Source: Fagopyrum homotropicum
Lineage: Eukaryota; Streptophyta; Magnoliopsida; Caryophyllales; Polygonaceae
Direction: 5' to 3'
Assembly: GCA_033239125.1 (NCBI GenBank)
Contig: BSWB01000005.1
Span: 143,960,494 to 144,024,493 of the forward strand
DNA: 64,000 nucleotides
Positions 33,505-45,153 of this stretch are shown one piece after another. Position numbers and translations under genes: made by a program. The notes below the pieces were generated by a model. That model searched no databases and was not told the origin of the DNA. It saw only the letters and a list, made by a program, of their open reading frames with translations. How positions within the stretch are numbered: the first letter of the stretch is position 1; every line of letters starts with the position of its first letter.

Positions 33505-33781
33505 GACTTAATTCTGTCTTGCTTGCTTTATTTTTGTGTTTAGGTGTTATTGTGATTATATAATGGCGTAGATAACAAATTGAAAGACTTTTGATCACCC
33601 ATTTTGAATATATTGGCACAAATGGAACTAGAACTTGAGTCATTTAACCTAGTCAAAGTTTTGAAATGTCAATTGTCAAGAAATTAGGTTTTATTTATAA
33701 TTTTACACTTCTCGTTCATGTAGTCAAGAACGCGGAATCTATAATCCGGGCCCTTAGTGTTGGTTCTTTGAAGCTTAACCT

Positions 33782-34108
33782 CTAGAGTTGTTCAAAGTCA
33801 ATCAGTTAGGCCCGTCTGGCCCGACACACCCGGAAAAACAAACAAATATGAAGTCTGACCGGTCGAAAAGTCCCATCCAAACATTTTTTTAATAAATAAT
33901 ACATATCATATAACTTATAATATGAAGTATAATTATAATCTGATAACATGATTATTCTACATTTTACATCATTTGTAAATTTCAAATATATATCCATTAA
34001 ATAGTTTTTAATATATTTTTTGTTTTTTTAACCACTGAATGCCCGGTCAGCTCCCAGATCAGCAAGTTAAACCCAATAGCCGGGCTCAACCCTGATAAAT
34101 ATACTTGC
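33782..34108. mobile_element. hAT-like MITE relic, unit 2
   Basis: Near-identical copy of 29669-29977, beginning tagagttgttcaaagtc and ending near 'ctcaaccctgataaat'. Carried along by the segmental duplication. Confidence 0.5.
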
Positions 34109-34659
34109 TTTTTTAATAACCCCGCATATTCGACCTAAATTTAGATTTAATAAGATCTATTAACTCACTTTTTATTCAATATTTCTGATTATCTTATCAC
34201 TTACTGCTATGATTCTCTTGATTAAGCTCTCCCTGCATCAGGTTTAGGTTTCTAACAAGCTATTATAAGTAACATTTTAAAAGTTTCATGTTTCCTCTAT
34301 ACTAGACAGAACGCCCGCATCGTGACTTGTGGTATGAGTACGAGGTTTCAGTATTTTGAAGAAAGTTGAGGTTTGTTATGTAAATGAAAGATTTACGTCA
34401 AATAAGTAAGATCAAGAAGAAAACAAAATCTCTCTAAAATTAAGCATATTAGCCAGACGTCGTTTTGGTGAATTTAAAGCTATCAAACATGATCTTGAAA
34501 CATATTCACCAACTTCTGAAATTGTCATAAGCTGAAGTAGCTTAAAACAATGTCATAATTACTCAAGCCAACAAAAAGGAATCCAGTTCTAAAATATAAG
34601 AAACAAATGAATGGAATATCAAAATTTAAACCTAAAAACTAAGTTTTTTATTTGAATAT

Positions 34660-35400
34660 ATAGCGAATTATAAATGGACTAAGACTCTTGGGAATGATAT
34701 GCTAAGAGAGTTATTTTTTTGTGCTTGGATGGGGTTGACTTCGAGTATTATAGGTTTGATGATCAACCTAGTGCGGCAAGGCTTATGCGAGAAGGATTTC
34801 ACAGATGGATTCATGATTTTATACAGCTAGTTTCTTCGTCTGATCTCTCCACTGCAGCTGCTGAATAATAGATTGACTAAGCCTCTTCCTGGATACAGTA
34901 AGATAAATGTTGACGCAACTGTGAACTCGTCTTGGACTGGTATTGGTATTGCGTTTTGAAATAGCATGGGTATTTTGCTAGATGAGATCAAAACAGCATG
35001 GGTATTTTGCTAGAGGAGGCTTTTCGATCTTACCTGTTGAAGCTGAACTTTTGGCCATTGAATCAGGCTTAATAGAAGCAGCTAGATGAGGCTTAATAGA
35101 AGCAGCTAGATGAGGCTTTGAGTGCATAGTGGTGGAATCAGACTGTCTTAATACCATCAATGCCTGAATAATGATTCTAGCCTCTTATCTCCTCAAGGCG
35201 TAATCCTAGATGATATAAGCCAACTTGCTCAGCTGCTCTTTCTTCTATATTCCTCACTGTAACATGGTTGCTGATGCTATCTCTCGTATTGAGCCTCATT
35301 AGGGTTTGGAATAGTTTTTTTATGATAGTTTTCCTTCGTATTGTACACATTTCTTTTGATGATATCTCTTAATAAATGAGTTGTTGTTTGTTAAAAAAAA
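34660..35400 (+). mobile_element. LINE relic with RNase H domain (unit 3)
   Basis: Duplicate of the unit 2 relic: LTKPLPGYSKINVDATVNSS, WTGIGIAF, AEAELLAIESG and CLNTINA. It carries further damage, including a short internal tandem duplication of 'gcttaatagaagcagctaga' near 35065-35115, and ends in an A-rich tract. Confidence 0.78.
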
Positions 35401-36271
35401 TAAATTAGTGAATTATATAAAAAAAAATGTACTACAAAGACACAATTTGCAGAAGGAAGAAAAACAAAGGGTTTCACCTATATATGAAATGAAACTTACA
35501 GTAAAGGTATTTGCAGATCTTCCAAACAGTATCACAATTCCAGAAACATTATTAGCAACAATTACAGAAACTAAACAAACAAGTAAATCTGAATGATAAC
35601 CAAAAGTATATGAAAAACCAGGAAAAATATTAAGCTTATTATTGTCAATGAAACAAGATTCAGCTCAGCCCTTCTTCTGTTGACATTGATAGGGCCAAAC
35701 TTTCAGTTTGTATTGCCATTCAAAATCTATTTACAACAAACATACATATGAAATTAGAATTGAACAACAAATTAGTTTGTACCTTCAATTCAGAATCTGC
35801 CATAGTCTCGTAACATTCTTTTTTAGTGTTCCATAGCGTGGACGGAGAAACTTAAGAGGCGTTGGAACAACGGTTTATGATATGAGCCAAGCTAATTTTC
35901 AAGTAATAACTTATGTAGTACGAAATCATCGAAGGGGCACTTGTTTCCATTTCTGCTTCCTAGGGAAACTTGGAGACACATATATACGAAAACACACATT
36001 CTTATGTAAATCTATGATAATTATAACGTTTTTGTCGTGCTTGTACAAAATCACACTTTTAAGTGTTTGTAAGGCGGAATGGTAACAAAGCTGAGAATCA
36101 ACAAGGTACTACGACGTGCGAACCCAAAAGATTATATAAAATATGCGAACATGTTTACATAATGTATTCACCAAAATAAGATACAAACACTCAAAAGTGC
36201 GTATTGGGTACGAAAATATAATGTCGTTTTCCTTCATCAAAGCTGTATGTAGGAGGAAGATCGGTCTTACA

Positions 36272-37288
36272 TCAAACTTGCTCCACAAGTTGTACGTCTT
36301 TAGGCGCGAGAAGGAAGTAACCCTCACCGTGATAAACCTCTAGATGGTCCGCAAGGGCGGATTTGTCAATTCGCTCATTGTGGTAAGACTTGCATACGAG
36401 GTAGAAGACCGTATTTACAACAATCCCAAGTAAAATTAGAATACATAGTAATAACAAACTAATGGCACCAAAACCAACTCTCCTAAGCATCCCAACGTGT
36501 GATCGGTCAAACACCACAAAACTATTGTATAGCCATAGAGCCCCACCCACACAAAGGTTGTTGACGAAGTAGATGCCAATTGAAATACCCATTTTACCCT
36601 TCATCAATAGTTTACTCTTCCTCAAAGCTTGGAACCCATAACTCTCTTCTAAGACTGAAATTGTGTTTGCTAATTGCCAAATCAAACCCATATAACAAAC
36701 ACCCACAAAGTACAATATCACAAGTATTCTTCCTACAAGGATTAACTCTAGTAAATGATTGGGATCATCAAAAGGGTAAGTTAGGAATCCGATCATGACC
36801 ACAAAAACAAATACAAAGTTGTAAACAAACATTATGGCCATAACACAAAGGAAAGTAACCATAAGCCTCTTCCAAACCCTAGGGACGACGCAAATAACCT
36901 CTTTGAAAGTCATTTTCTTTCCCGAGTAAATACATGCAACGGTGTAGACGATAGCAGAAGTCGATAAAAGGGAGAAAACAAAGAGGAAGATAATGTAAGC
37001 TAATTGAATGAGCGCGTACCATGCTAGCTCCCTCGATAAGGCCCTCGAGGCAATCTTATAGGTGTTTGTGTCACCACTCGAGATTGCAAGGGTGGCTAAG
37101 GCGAGCATCATGTGTTCGGTTAGGAGATGGTTGATTTCAATATGGGCCAAGTAGATGAAGGAGAGGGGAAGGGTTAAGGCTAAACCAAGTTTGAGAAAGA
37201 TTTGGCTCCATTCAATGATGATCTTGAAGGATTCCCTCCATATACCCAAGAACCCTAAGGATTGAAGCTCTTCTTGATCTTTATCCAT
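36272..37288 (-). CDS. Multi-pass membrane protein, array member 4 (338 aa)
   Basis: Intronless, beginning MDKDQEELQSLGFLGIWRES. It shares the unit architecture of members 2 and 3 but is clearly more diverged, for example IEWSQIF against TEGRQIF and VVPRVWKRLMVTFLC. Six hydrophobic segments and 'WQLANTISVLEESYGFQAL', 'LLMKGKMGIS' and 'YLVCKSYHNERIDKSALADHLEVYHGEG' are intact. Its tail matches the 3'-end scraps of units 1 and 2 well, so those scraps may derive from a copy of this type. Function unknown. Confidence 0.88.
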   Translation of the reverse strand: MDKDQEELQSLGFLGIWRESFKIIIEWSQIFLKLGLALTLPLSFIYLAHIEINHLLTEHMMLALATLAISSGDTNTYKIASRALSRELAWYALIQLAYIIFLFVFSLLSTSAIVYTVACIYSGKKMTFKEVICVVPRVWKRLMVTFLCVMAIMFVYNFVFVFVVMIGFLTYPFDDPNHLLELILVGRILVILYFVGVCYMGLIWQLANTISVLEESYGFQALRKSKLLMKGKMGISIGIYFVNNLCVGGALWLYNSFVVFDRSHVGMLRRVGFGAISLLLLCILILLGIVVNTVFYLVCKSYHNERIDKSALADHLEVYHGEGYFLLAPKDVQLVEQV

Positions 37289-37600
37289 GACTTGATTCTT
37301 TCTTGCTTTTTTTTGTGTTTAGGTGTTATAGATTTTGATCATATAATGGCGTAGATAACAAATTGGAAGACTTTTGATCATCCATTTTGAATATATTGCC
37401 ACAAATGGAACTAGAATTTGAGTCATTTGACCTAGTCAAAGTTTTGAAATGTCAATTGCCAAGGGATTAGGTTTTCTTTATTAATTTTACACCTCTCATT
37501 TATATAGTCAAGAAGGGAAAAAAAAGCCAATTGATAATTAGTCACATCACAATAATTTATAAACCGGGTCCTTAGTGTTGGTTCTTCGAAGCTTCACTTC

Positions 37601-37907
37601 TAGACTTGTTCAAAGTAAACGAGGATTCACGTATACCGTCCGATTCGAGACCCCTGGAAAAATGGACGGATATGATCGACGGTTAAATTCAGATAACCGT
37701 CCAAACATTTATATATATATATAACTTATAATATTAGGTATACTTGTAACATAATATTTGTATATTTCAAATAAATATCCATTATTTTTTTTTTTACATA
37801 TATCTGTTTTTTAAAATTAAAATAGACTTATGCCGGTTACCCGGTCAGACTCCTAGATTGACGAGTCAAAACCCGATAACCGGACTCAATCCGGATAAAT
37901 AGACTTG
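37601..37907. mobile_element. hAT-like MITE relic, unit 3
   Basis: It begins tagacttgttcaaag and ends with 'caatccggataaatagactt', in the place equivalent to the unit 1 and 2 relics but more diverged. No target duplication can be read. Confidence 0.45.
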
Positions 37908-38268
37908 ACTAAAAGTCAAGTCTATTTTTACACATCAATTTAGGTTTCGAATCTACATCCACTTTTAAATATATTTTGAGAGCAATTATAAGTTTTTTAC
38001 ACATCAATCTAGGTTTTGGTGTTGGTACCTTAATTTAAAACTAAGTTTATTATATTATTATGCTAACTAAAAAGATGAGGATTCTTATAGGAATGTTCTT
38101 TCATAATCAAATTAAGACAATATGTATTTATACTCATAACAAAACAATGGTGTATCCGTATGTATTATGTATATCGTTGATTCTTTCATATATCAATAAA
38201 GACCAAAGGAAAACAAAATACAAACTCAAAATCACACCCTACAACTTTGAATACATGAACGATTAGGG

Positions 38269-39267
38269 TTAGATTTGCTCCATTTGTATGTCTCTAGCCG
38301 TGAGAGGGACATACTCTCCGAGATTATAAACCTCAAGATGACTAGACAACGCCGACTTATCAATGCTTTGATGGTGATACGACTTGCAAACGAAGTAGAT
38401 AACCGTTTGCATGACAAACCCGAAAAGGAAGAGGATAGACAACAACACCAAGCTTAGCACTCCAAATCCAATCACACCAAGAACTCCAATTGATTCTTCA
38501 AACACCACATACTTTTCAAACAATACTTGAATCCAACCCAAGAAGACGTTGAACACGACAAACATCGCAACTGAAATGACCATTTTACCCTTGATCAGTT
38601 CTTTGCTCTTGGTCATTGCTTGGAACCCATGGCTCTCTTCCATGACCGAAATCACGGTTGCTAGTTGCCATATCACACTGATGTAGATAAATCCGATGAA
38701 GTAGAAGGCGAGGAAGATTGTCATTATGGTACTAGGATCATCCTCACCATTCCATAAGAAGAGTAATAGGATGAATAGGAAGAAAAATGCACAAATGTTG
38801 TACACAATAAGAATGGCAAAGTTGCAAAGAAAGGTGACCATAAGCCTCTTCCAAACCTTTGGGACAACACTCATGACTTTCTTGTAGGTAATTTCCTTGC
38901 CGGAATAGGCACACGCGATAGTGTAAACAACGGCTGATGTGGAGAGAAGAGAAAACACTAGGAGGAAGGTGAAGTAAACAACCTTGATGAGTAAATACTC
39001 GGTCCATTCCGAAGATAAGGCATTCGAGACCTTATTGTAGGTCGCGGTTCCTTCCTTAGTTCTATCAAGAGTATCTTCATTGGTTAGAATCTTGCCAGCG
39101 AGGAGTATGGAGATCCCAATGTTGGATAAGAAGATGAATGACAAAGGAAGGATTAGGGTTAGGGTTATTTTGAGGAAGATTTTCCTCCATGTGGAGATAA
39201 TCTTTACGGATTCCGAGCATATGCCGAAGAACCCTAGGAATTGAAGCTCCTCTTGCTCTCTATCCAT
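38269..39267 (-). CDS. Multi-pass membrane protein, array member 5 (332 aa)
   Basis: Intronless, starting MDREQEELQFLGFFGICSES. Hydrophobic segments lie near residues 27-50, 92-120, 143-172, 182-203, 232-255 and 267-298. 'PKVWKRLMVTFLC', 'WQLATVISVMEESHGFQAM', 'ELIKGKMVIS' and 'YFVCKSYHHQSIDKSALSSHLEVY' are present. It is a distinct lineage from members 2-4 (C in GICSES, a KEITYKKVMSV loop) and is closer to members 6 and 7. Function unknown. Confidence 0.88.
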   Translation of the reverse strand: MDREQEELQFLGFFGICSESVKIISTWRKIFLKITLTLILPLSFIFLSNIGISILLAGKILTNEDTLDRTKEGTATYNKVSNALSSEWTEYLLIKVVYFTFLLVFSLLSTSAVVYTIACAYSGKEITYKKVMSVVPKVWKRLMVTFLCNFAILIVYNICAFFFLFILLLFLWNGEDDPSTIMTIFLAFYFIGFIYISVIWQLATVISVMEESHGFQAMTKSKELIKGKMVISVAMFVVFNVFLGWIQVLFEKYVVFEESIGVLGVIGFGVLSLVLLSILFLFGFVMQTVIYFVCKSYHHQSIDKSALSSHLEVYNLGEYVPLTARDIQMEQI

Positions 39268-40385
39268 GGATGCTAGCTTGATTCCTTGATGGATGAAAAT
39301 GGGAGAGGGCTAATCTAAGAAGAATATAAAAGCAAAATGTACGTAGACTTAGACTTAATCATATGTATATGAGCTGATAACGTGCATTGCTGTAATATCT
39401 AATTTGCTTTGTTTATTGAATCCTCTTTCTTGGAAAGTTCAAGCATGATATATGTTTTTATTAATCTAATGTTATTATAATTAGTAATCATTTAATTTTG
39501 AGTGATTTGAAGATGTGGTCATGGACAGGCACTGTTTGACGAACAACATAAATATAATTTTTGTGTATAGTTGCAGGCTAGAAGCTGATATCAATGTATT
39601 GTGAATCAAATAAATAAACTCCTAAAATCATACCCGTTCGGATTCTTCCGGATCGGATTCAGTCTAATCTGGAATTCGAGTCTGAGGCCTTATCAGTACG
39701 TGCCCGAATCAGGCTTTGGAGTGGTTGCCAGGTCCCAACTTATTGCATTTTAACAAACAAAAAATGTCATATTAAATATCAAAAATGTTAACATTAGAAA
39801 ACAAGCAAAGTAATCGATTGTTAGCAAATTTTTACAAACCTTACTACTGCATATCATAATATCTTTATAGGCGGCAACATTGGCGATCAATCCGATCTTG
39901 TCTTGGACTAACCTTCCCTACCTAATACTAGTCTTACTCTTTCTTGTGAAAGGGGATCCATTAGATCCAAAAGAAGACTTGGTGAAAAGGGCGCACAATG
40001 ATATGTTAGGTTTCGGTAGGAACCTTTGCAACCTTTGCAGGGAGTAAGAATCTCTAACATCTATCAGATTAAATAATGAACGTCTATGATGGAAGGATCA
40101 TAATAAGCGTTAATAGAGGAGTTTCATCAAATTCTTCGTATCACACAAACCGGCCGGTTTTATCCCTTTTTAAAAATTAAAAAAATTAACTAAACCGGCG
40201 GTTAAATCGCCGGTTTGGGATAAACCATCGGTTTAGGTTTGCGAATCGCCGAATCCGGTTCGACAGTTTAGCCCGAACCTGACCCATGTCTAACCCAGAA
40301 AGCCCACTTATTTACATAATACATTAAGAACATCGACAATATGAAAAATCACATGATTTGGTAAAACTTGTTACAATAGTTTATC
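39268..40385. other. Spacer with GC-rich hAT-like pieces
   Basis: No gene is seen. 39630-39740 and 40150-40300 contain 'ccggatcggattc', 'accggccggttttatccc' and 'gggataaaccatcggttt' pieces typical of plant hAT MITEs. Clean ends could not be set. Confidence 0.4.
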
Positions 40386-41369
40386 TTAAACTTGCTCATT
40401 TCTAACATCCTCGGACTTGAGTCGAACATAGCTACCAAGATATTCATTGGGATGGGCGTTTAAGGTGGAGTTATAGATAGAAGACTCGTGCACAAAATAG
40501 ATGATTGTTTGCACGGCAAGTCCGAAGAGAAAGAATAGATAGCGTAACACTAATGCAAAGCTTCCCAATACAACTTCCCAAATAAGACCAATTGAATCCT
40601 CAAACACTAAAAACTTGTCAAACAATAGATGGATGCAACCTAAGGAAATGTTGAGCTCAAGAAATATTGCAGCTGAGATTCCCATTTTGCCTTTGATCAA
40701 GGTCTTGCTCTTCGCTATTGCTTCAAAGCCGTAAATATCTTCCAACACGGAAATCACACTCGCCAGTTGCCATATCACACAAATGTAAACAAACCCGATG
40801 AGATACAATGTGTAGATTGCCGATAGGGCAATCTTTGTAAGTTTCATGCCGTTTTCCAGGTAAAGAGAATGAAGTATAGATAGGGTTAGACAAGCGAAGA
40901 TGTTGTATATGATGAAAATGACTAAGTTGTATAGAGAGGTTATTAGGAGTCGATTCCAAACATTCGGGACAAAACTCATGATCATTTTATAAGTGATTTG
41001 GTTGTCAGAACATACACCTGCAACGGTATAGACGACAACTGAAATGGAAAGGAGAGATAAAGTAGCGAGGATGATCAAGTAGACTATCTCGTTAACCCAA
41101 TATTGTGTGTCCTCTATTGATAAGGCATTGAAGATCTTATCAAAAAATGATATCTCGCTGATTCTATCAAGTCCGTTGAAATCCGGGATGATCCTTTTGT
41201 CGATAACCATTGAGACCCTCTTATGAAAAAGGAAAATGACCAATAAAGGGAGAATTAGAGTAATGGAAATTTGAAAGAAAATTTTCTTACGTGAAGAGAT
41301 TATCTTCATTGATTTAGCACACATGCCCAAGAAACCAAGTAGCTGAATTTCCTCTTGGGCTTCATTCAT
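40386..41369 (-). CDS. Multi-pass membrane protein, array member 6 (327 aa)
   Basis: Intronless. I start at the ATG at 41369 (MNEAQEEIQLLGFLGMCAKS) because it aligns with the starts of the other members; an in-frame ATG 57 bp upstream adds an unrelated stretch. Six hydrophobic segments and 'VPNVWNRLLITSLYN', 'WQLASVISVLEDIYGFEAI' and 'TLIKGKMGIS' are present. The C-terminal signature is altered: KSYHH is replaced by HESSIYNSTLNAH, and the IDKSAL segment is lost. With member 7 it forms a sublineage with SSRKKIFFQI/SSCKKIFLQI near residue 25. Function unknown. Confidence 0.86.
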   Translation of the reverse strand: MNEAQEEIQLLGFLGMCAKSMKIISSRKKIFFQISITLILPLLVIFLFHKRVSMVIDKRIIPDFNGLDRISEISFFDKIFNALSIEDTQYWVNEIVYLIILATLSLLSISVVVYTVAGVCSDNQITYKMIMSFVPNVWNRLLITSLYNLVIFIIYNIFACLTLSILHSLYLENGMKLTKIALSAIYTLYLIGFVYICVIWQLASVISVLEDIYGFEAIAKSKTLIKGKMGISAAIFLELNISLGCIHLLFDKFLVFEDSIGLIWEVVLGSFALVLRYLFFLFGLAVQTIIYFVHESSIYNSTLNAHPNEYLGSYVRLKSEDVRNEQV

Positions 41370-41600
41370 GGCTTCTTTACAATTTTGAGATGTATGTTTT
41401 GTCCTATAATGTTGGTTATATATCAATGATATATAACGTTATGTATGATGACAAAACCTAATAGACTTTCACATGATTAGATTGAGGTCAACTATCAAGA
41501 TATGTATGTAGAGATAGACGTTTATCTAAAAGTTGTTGCATGTGTAGTTTAGGTTATAGATAATATCTTGTATTAATGCCTTGGACAAGTTTCAAGTAAG

Positions 41601-41735
41601 GAGGGTTTATTTCGGTATAACGGTACGGAATACCATCATACTGACGAGGGTTTATTTCGGTATTCTGGTACAGAACACCATCATACCGGCGAAGGTTTGT
41701 TTCGGTATAGCGATACGGAACATCATCATACGGAC
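41601..41735. repeat. 45-bp minisatellite, three copies
   Basis: Units begin 'gagggtttatttcggtat' at 41601 and 41646 and 'gaaggtttgtttcggtat' at 41691. The period is a multiple of three, so frames stay open on both strands, but no start, splice or family signal supports a gene. Confidence 0.92.
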
Positions 41736-42395
41736 ATTTTTTCCCTTCTACAAGCACTTAGTAGTGTAAAATTTGTGTATAACTCGTTAAAAAACTTTTG
41801 TTTAATTAGTATAAATTATTTGTAACAATATTAGTTCAAATTATTTTTGTTCAAATTTTTACAAATTTTTTTCTTAAGTTCAAAATAGCCCATGGACTAA
41901 TAATGTTAAAAAAAATATTTAAACGATTACAACACTCTATACGAATTAATAGTATAAGAAATTTGAACTAGCAAATATTATATACTGATAAAATTTATGT
42001 TCCATATGTGTTATTTGAGAATAGTGCAAAAAAATGAACCGATACTGTAAAGCATGTGAACTAAATTAACAAAGATGTTGAATGATCGGTATATAAAAAT
42101 TAAACTAAAACTATAACAACTATGATTTTCTTTCCAATAAAACTATTCTATTTTTTAATATAAAAAATTATTTTTAGAATATCATCGTAGTTCATATTAT
42201 GCGCAGTAATAGTTCGTCTAAGAAAAATGAAACGTTCACTTAATTAACTAACATTTCATACTTTATTTACGTAATATTCATCACTTCGTACATCCGTACC
42301 GAAAAAACCTGTTTTACATGAAATAACCTCTAATAACTTTTTTTAAATAACTAATATCATTAAAAAGAATTGTGCTTTAAAAAATAGCTACCATA

Positions 42396-42397
<2 letters not shown>

Positions 42398-42446
<49 letters not shown>
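42398..42446. repeat. (AT)n microsatellite
   Basis: An uninterrupted AT run of about 49 bp. Confidence 0.97.
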
Positions 42447-42448
<2 letters not shown>

Positions 42449-42973
42449 ACCCGATGGGTGGATTGCACGATTGTGTATTTTGTGGGCACGATCGTGCATT
42501 TTTAACCATACACTCGAGAACAAGTACGAACAACATAAACTTTCAGCATTCAACACTTATATTTACTTATTGAATAAAGATTAAAAAGATTCAACTACTT
42601 CAATTGATAATAGGGCGAAAGAGAACCTATAAAGAGTTTGAAACTTCAGCATTACATAACACTTATTTTTGTAAATTTAATATGAACAATAAGATTGCTT
42701 ATTTTGGATCCATGGTTCTCCTGATTCTGAAGTTTGACTAAAAGTTGTTGGAAGGCTAGTTTAGGTTATAGATCATATCTTCTATTAATACCTTTGTAAA
42801 AAAACTTTATAAATAGCTATTATAGACTTTTATTTATATGTTAGTTTTATTCATATATATGTATAAGCCCTAAGATTATAGAACGTATCAAGCTATATAT
42901 AGTTGAAAACTACTTTGTGAGTCGTAATAAATCAAAGCTATGATTAATTGGAGTGGTACATATTTGTGAATAG

Positions 42974-43189
42974 TGTTGGAGATAATAAGGTCCCACATCG
43001 AAAGATGGGGACACTCCGAGCCTGGTATATAAGGTTAGTGGGCTACTCCTCCTATTGTCAATTGGTTTTAGAATGGAACCTCATCAGGTTTATGTGTTAG
43101 GCTTGGGCCTAATGCGAATGTGCGCTCGTATGCACACGACCTCCGCTCTACCGGTCCGTCTGTATCGGACTATGACATGGTATCGGAGC
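42974..43189 (+). mobile_element. TRIM-like LTR with tRNA-Met primer-binding site (truncated element)
   Basis: The LTR-like segment 42974-43177 runs from TGTTGGAGATAA to CTATGACA and carries the 'tcccacatcg' block common in dicot TRIM LTRs, with a TATATAAGG-like box near 43027. TGGTATCGGAGC (43178-43189) follows at once and matches the initiator tRNA-Met primer site. Downstream a short piece (about 43230-43262, 'tttatgtgttaggtttgggc') repeats LTR sequence, but no full right LTR is present. Confidence 0.65.
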
Positions 43190-44869
43190 GGTTAGCCTGA
43201 ATTCGTCCTCTAGTTGCACTCCAAGTCTGGGGGTTTATGTGTTAGGTTTGGGCTTAATGTAGAGCACACGACTTTATATTAAATTATAGAATAGATACTT
43301 GTATATATTAGAAAATAGATGGAAAATCATTTTAAAATTTATGATAAATGATGAAGCCCAAACACAAATAATTAAAAAGTGTGAAAATAATAATGTCAGG
43401 ATAATGTTTAGTATGAACGCAATGATTTGAAGAAAAAACTGAAGATATTATTACGGTGTTGCCTACATGAGGTTGATGTTAAGCTTAAGCTTTATTTTTA
43501 ATGATTTTATTGCATTGAAATAAAATGGGATATGACTGAGCACTTTGTATGGTAAATTACCTTATGGTGTGATGTATGGTTATGTTTAGGAGAATAAAGG
43601 AATACTAAAAATTTGCAAGTACATTCATGAATAATCACGGATGTTCAAACAAAAAATGAACACTACAAGAGAACATAGTTTTGTGAGAAGATGAAATTGT
43701 GTGATAGTACCTTATTTTTCGATTTGCATCGAAGTACGTATGGTTTAATACACCATGTTCACTATTTGGTCGGGTAAATTCGATAGCCACTCACTATGGG
43801 TGGTTCAAGGTTGAAAATGTTACCAGCCCAAATGTAGTGATTTTTCTATTGTACTTTCAATAGTATTTTCTGTTTTCAAAATCGTATGTTTATGATCATT
43901 TATATTCATGTGGGATCGGATTGTTGTATCTCATTTTATAAGGGTGACACAAGTGAATTTCGGGGCACAATTCTGATGGGTTCTGACCATCGGCAACATC
44001 AGAAAGAAGCATCGACTTCGTTTACGCGAACACCTTCCAATAATATACTCATACGTGGAAAATGATTTCCGTTTGAATGAGAAATGGAGATTCAAAGGGG
44101 TTGAGTGAAATGCACACATTTGGATTCAAATAGAAAAACTGTCTCACGTCGAGAATTTAGAGAATTCAAGTATAGTTTATGTACTAGACATATGGTATAA
44201 TGGTTATCAAAGTCAATGGAGAGTCAATCTATCTCTGGTGGACCACACGTGTGTGCCTAGCCGCACTCAAGCATGGGCCATGGGCCCTTGGGTCCTTGGG
44301 AATGGCTTCGTGTTCATATATGGCTTGAGTTGGGCCTTAGATGTAGCTTGGATTGACCACTCAGTGCTATCTTTTTGTCCCGATCCAAAACGTCGTATAT
44401 GCACTCTCTCCTATCCCTTATATTTCGCATTAATGTCGATATATTGCTTATGCAATACTAGGCAATTGGGAATTAATATCCGCGATATTGGGCCTAAAAT
44501 GCGTCCAATAATGAACCTTAAATGCCTCCGCATTTACTCCTTATCGAGCTTCTATGTAAAGATCCTTCAACGTCTCATTATAAACACACATAAGAGTAAA
44601 CTCCTATTCTGCTTTTCTACTATACGCGTGTATAAGAGTACTCCACAATCGAGTTTGTTACTTTTGGTTATTCAAACAAAAAGAGTTATTGGTTATTGCA
44701 TTGTATCTTGGGATTCGGATTGTCAACATACCGTCGTAGTACAAGGCGATTTCAAAACTATGAAAAACACATTGCCGCTTCAACAACTTCAATTTGAATT
44801 TGCGGTAATAGATTTTCGGTATGTGCGATTTATGTCCATAATTTTTCTCAAGCTCCGATCTAAAATCGA
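43190..44869. other. Spacer of degenerate repeat character
   Basis: A CACTACAAGA sequence at 43661-43670 resembles a CACTA transposon end, but no partner end is visible. 44200-44780 is LTR-like in texture. A 228-codon plus-strand frame (44238-44924) overlaps the antisense of the pseudogene and shows no family similarity. Confidence 0.4.
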
Positions 44870-45153
44870 GGTCCTACAAAGAGAAGCGGAGCGGGATACC
44901 TTAGTGATCAAATATTGGGTGTAGTATTTGGGAAATATGTTGGAGATCACATCATAAAATGCGTTTTCTTTCTTTAGATCCAGGACAAACTTCATGACCG
45001 TGATCATCAAGATTCTTCCATGAAATAAGAAAAGAAGATGACCGTGAGAAGGAGATTTTGGGTCAAAAAGAGCTTCTTGCATCAATAGATAATTTTTATT
45101 AATCCACCGCATATGCCCAAGCAATTGAGGAATTCGAGCTCCTCTTGTATCAT
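44870..45153 (-). pseudogene. 5' fragment of a membrane-family gene
   Basis: From the ATG at 45153 the minus strand reads MIQEELEFLNCLGICGGLIK and IIY, a TGA, CKKLFLTQNLLLTVIFFSY and more stops, then after a frame change KFVLDLKKENAFYDVISN. This aligns with the first 90 or so residues of members 6 and 7 (EELEF...IKIISSCKKIF and KIVFDLDEL...YGEISD). The rest of the gene is absent. Confidence 0.8.

Larger units (their letters stand above)
27671..37900. repeat. Tandem segmental duplication in three units
   Basis: Three units begin with the same block 'tctgatt.tcttatcacttactgc' and 'attaagctctcc': unit 1 at 27671, unit 2 at about 30055 and unit 3 at about 34190. Each contains 'agcca(a)g.taatt.tcaagtaata' (27851, 31853, 35884), a membrane-family gene on the minus strand, its upstream TATA region and a hAT-like MITE. 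Units 2 and 3 also share a LINE relic and a CT-rich or AT-rich flank absent from unit 1. Unit 3 is the most diverged in its gene and lacks most of the 3'-end scrap. Confidence 0.9.

Noticed and set aside
43661..43670. CACTACAAGA, like a CACTA transposon end
   Set aside because: Only one short end is present; no inverted partner or 3-bp target duplication was found nearby.
44238..44924. 228-codon open frame on the plus strand
   Set aside because: No family similarity, low-complexity composition, and its 3' third is antisense to the membrane-family pseudogene; the rest resembles LTR-like repeat DNA.
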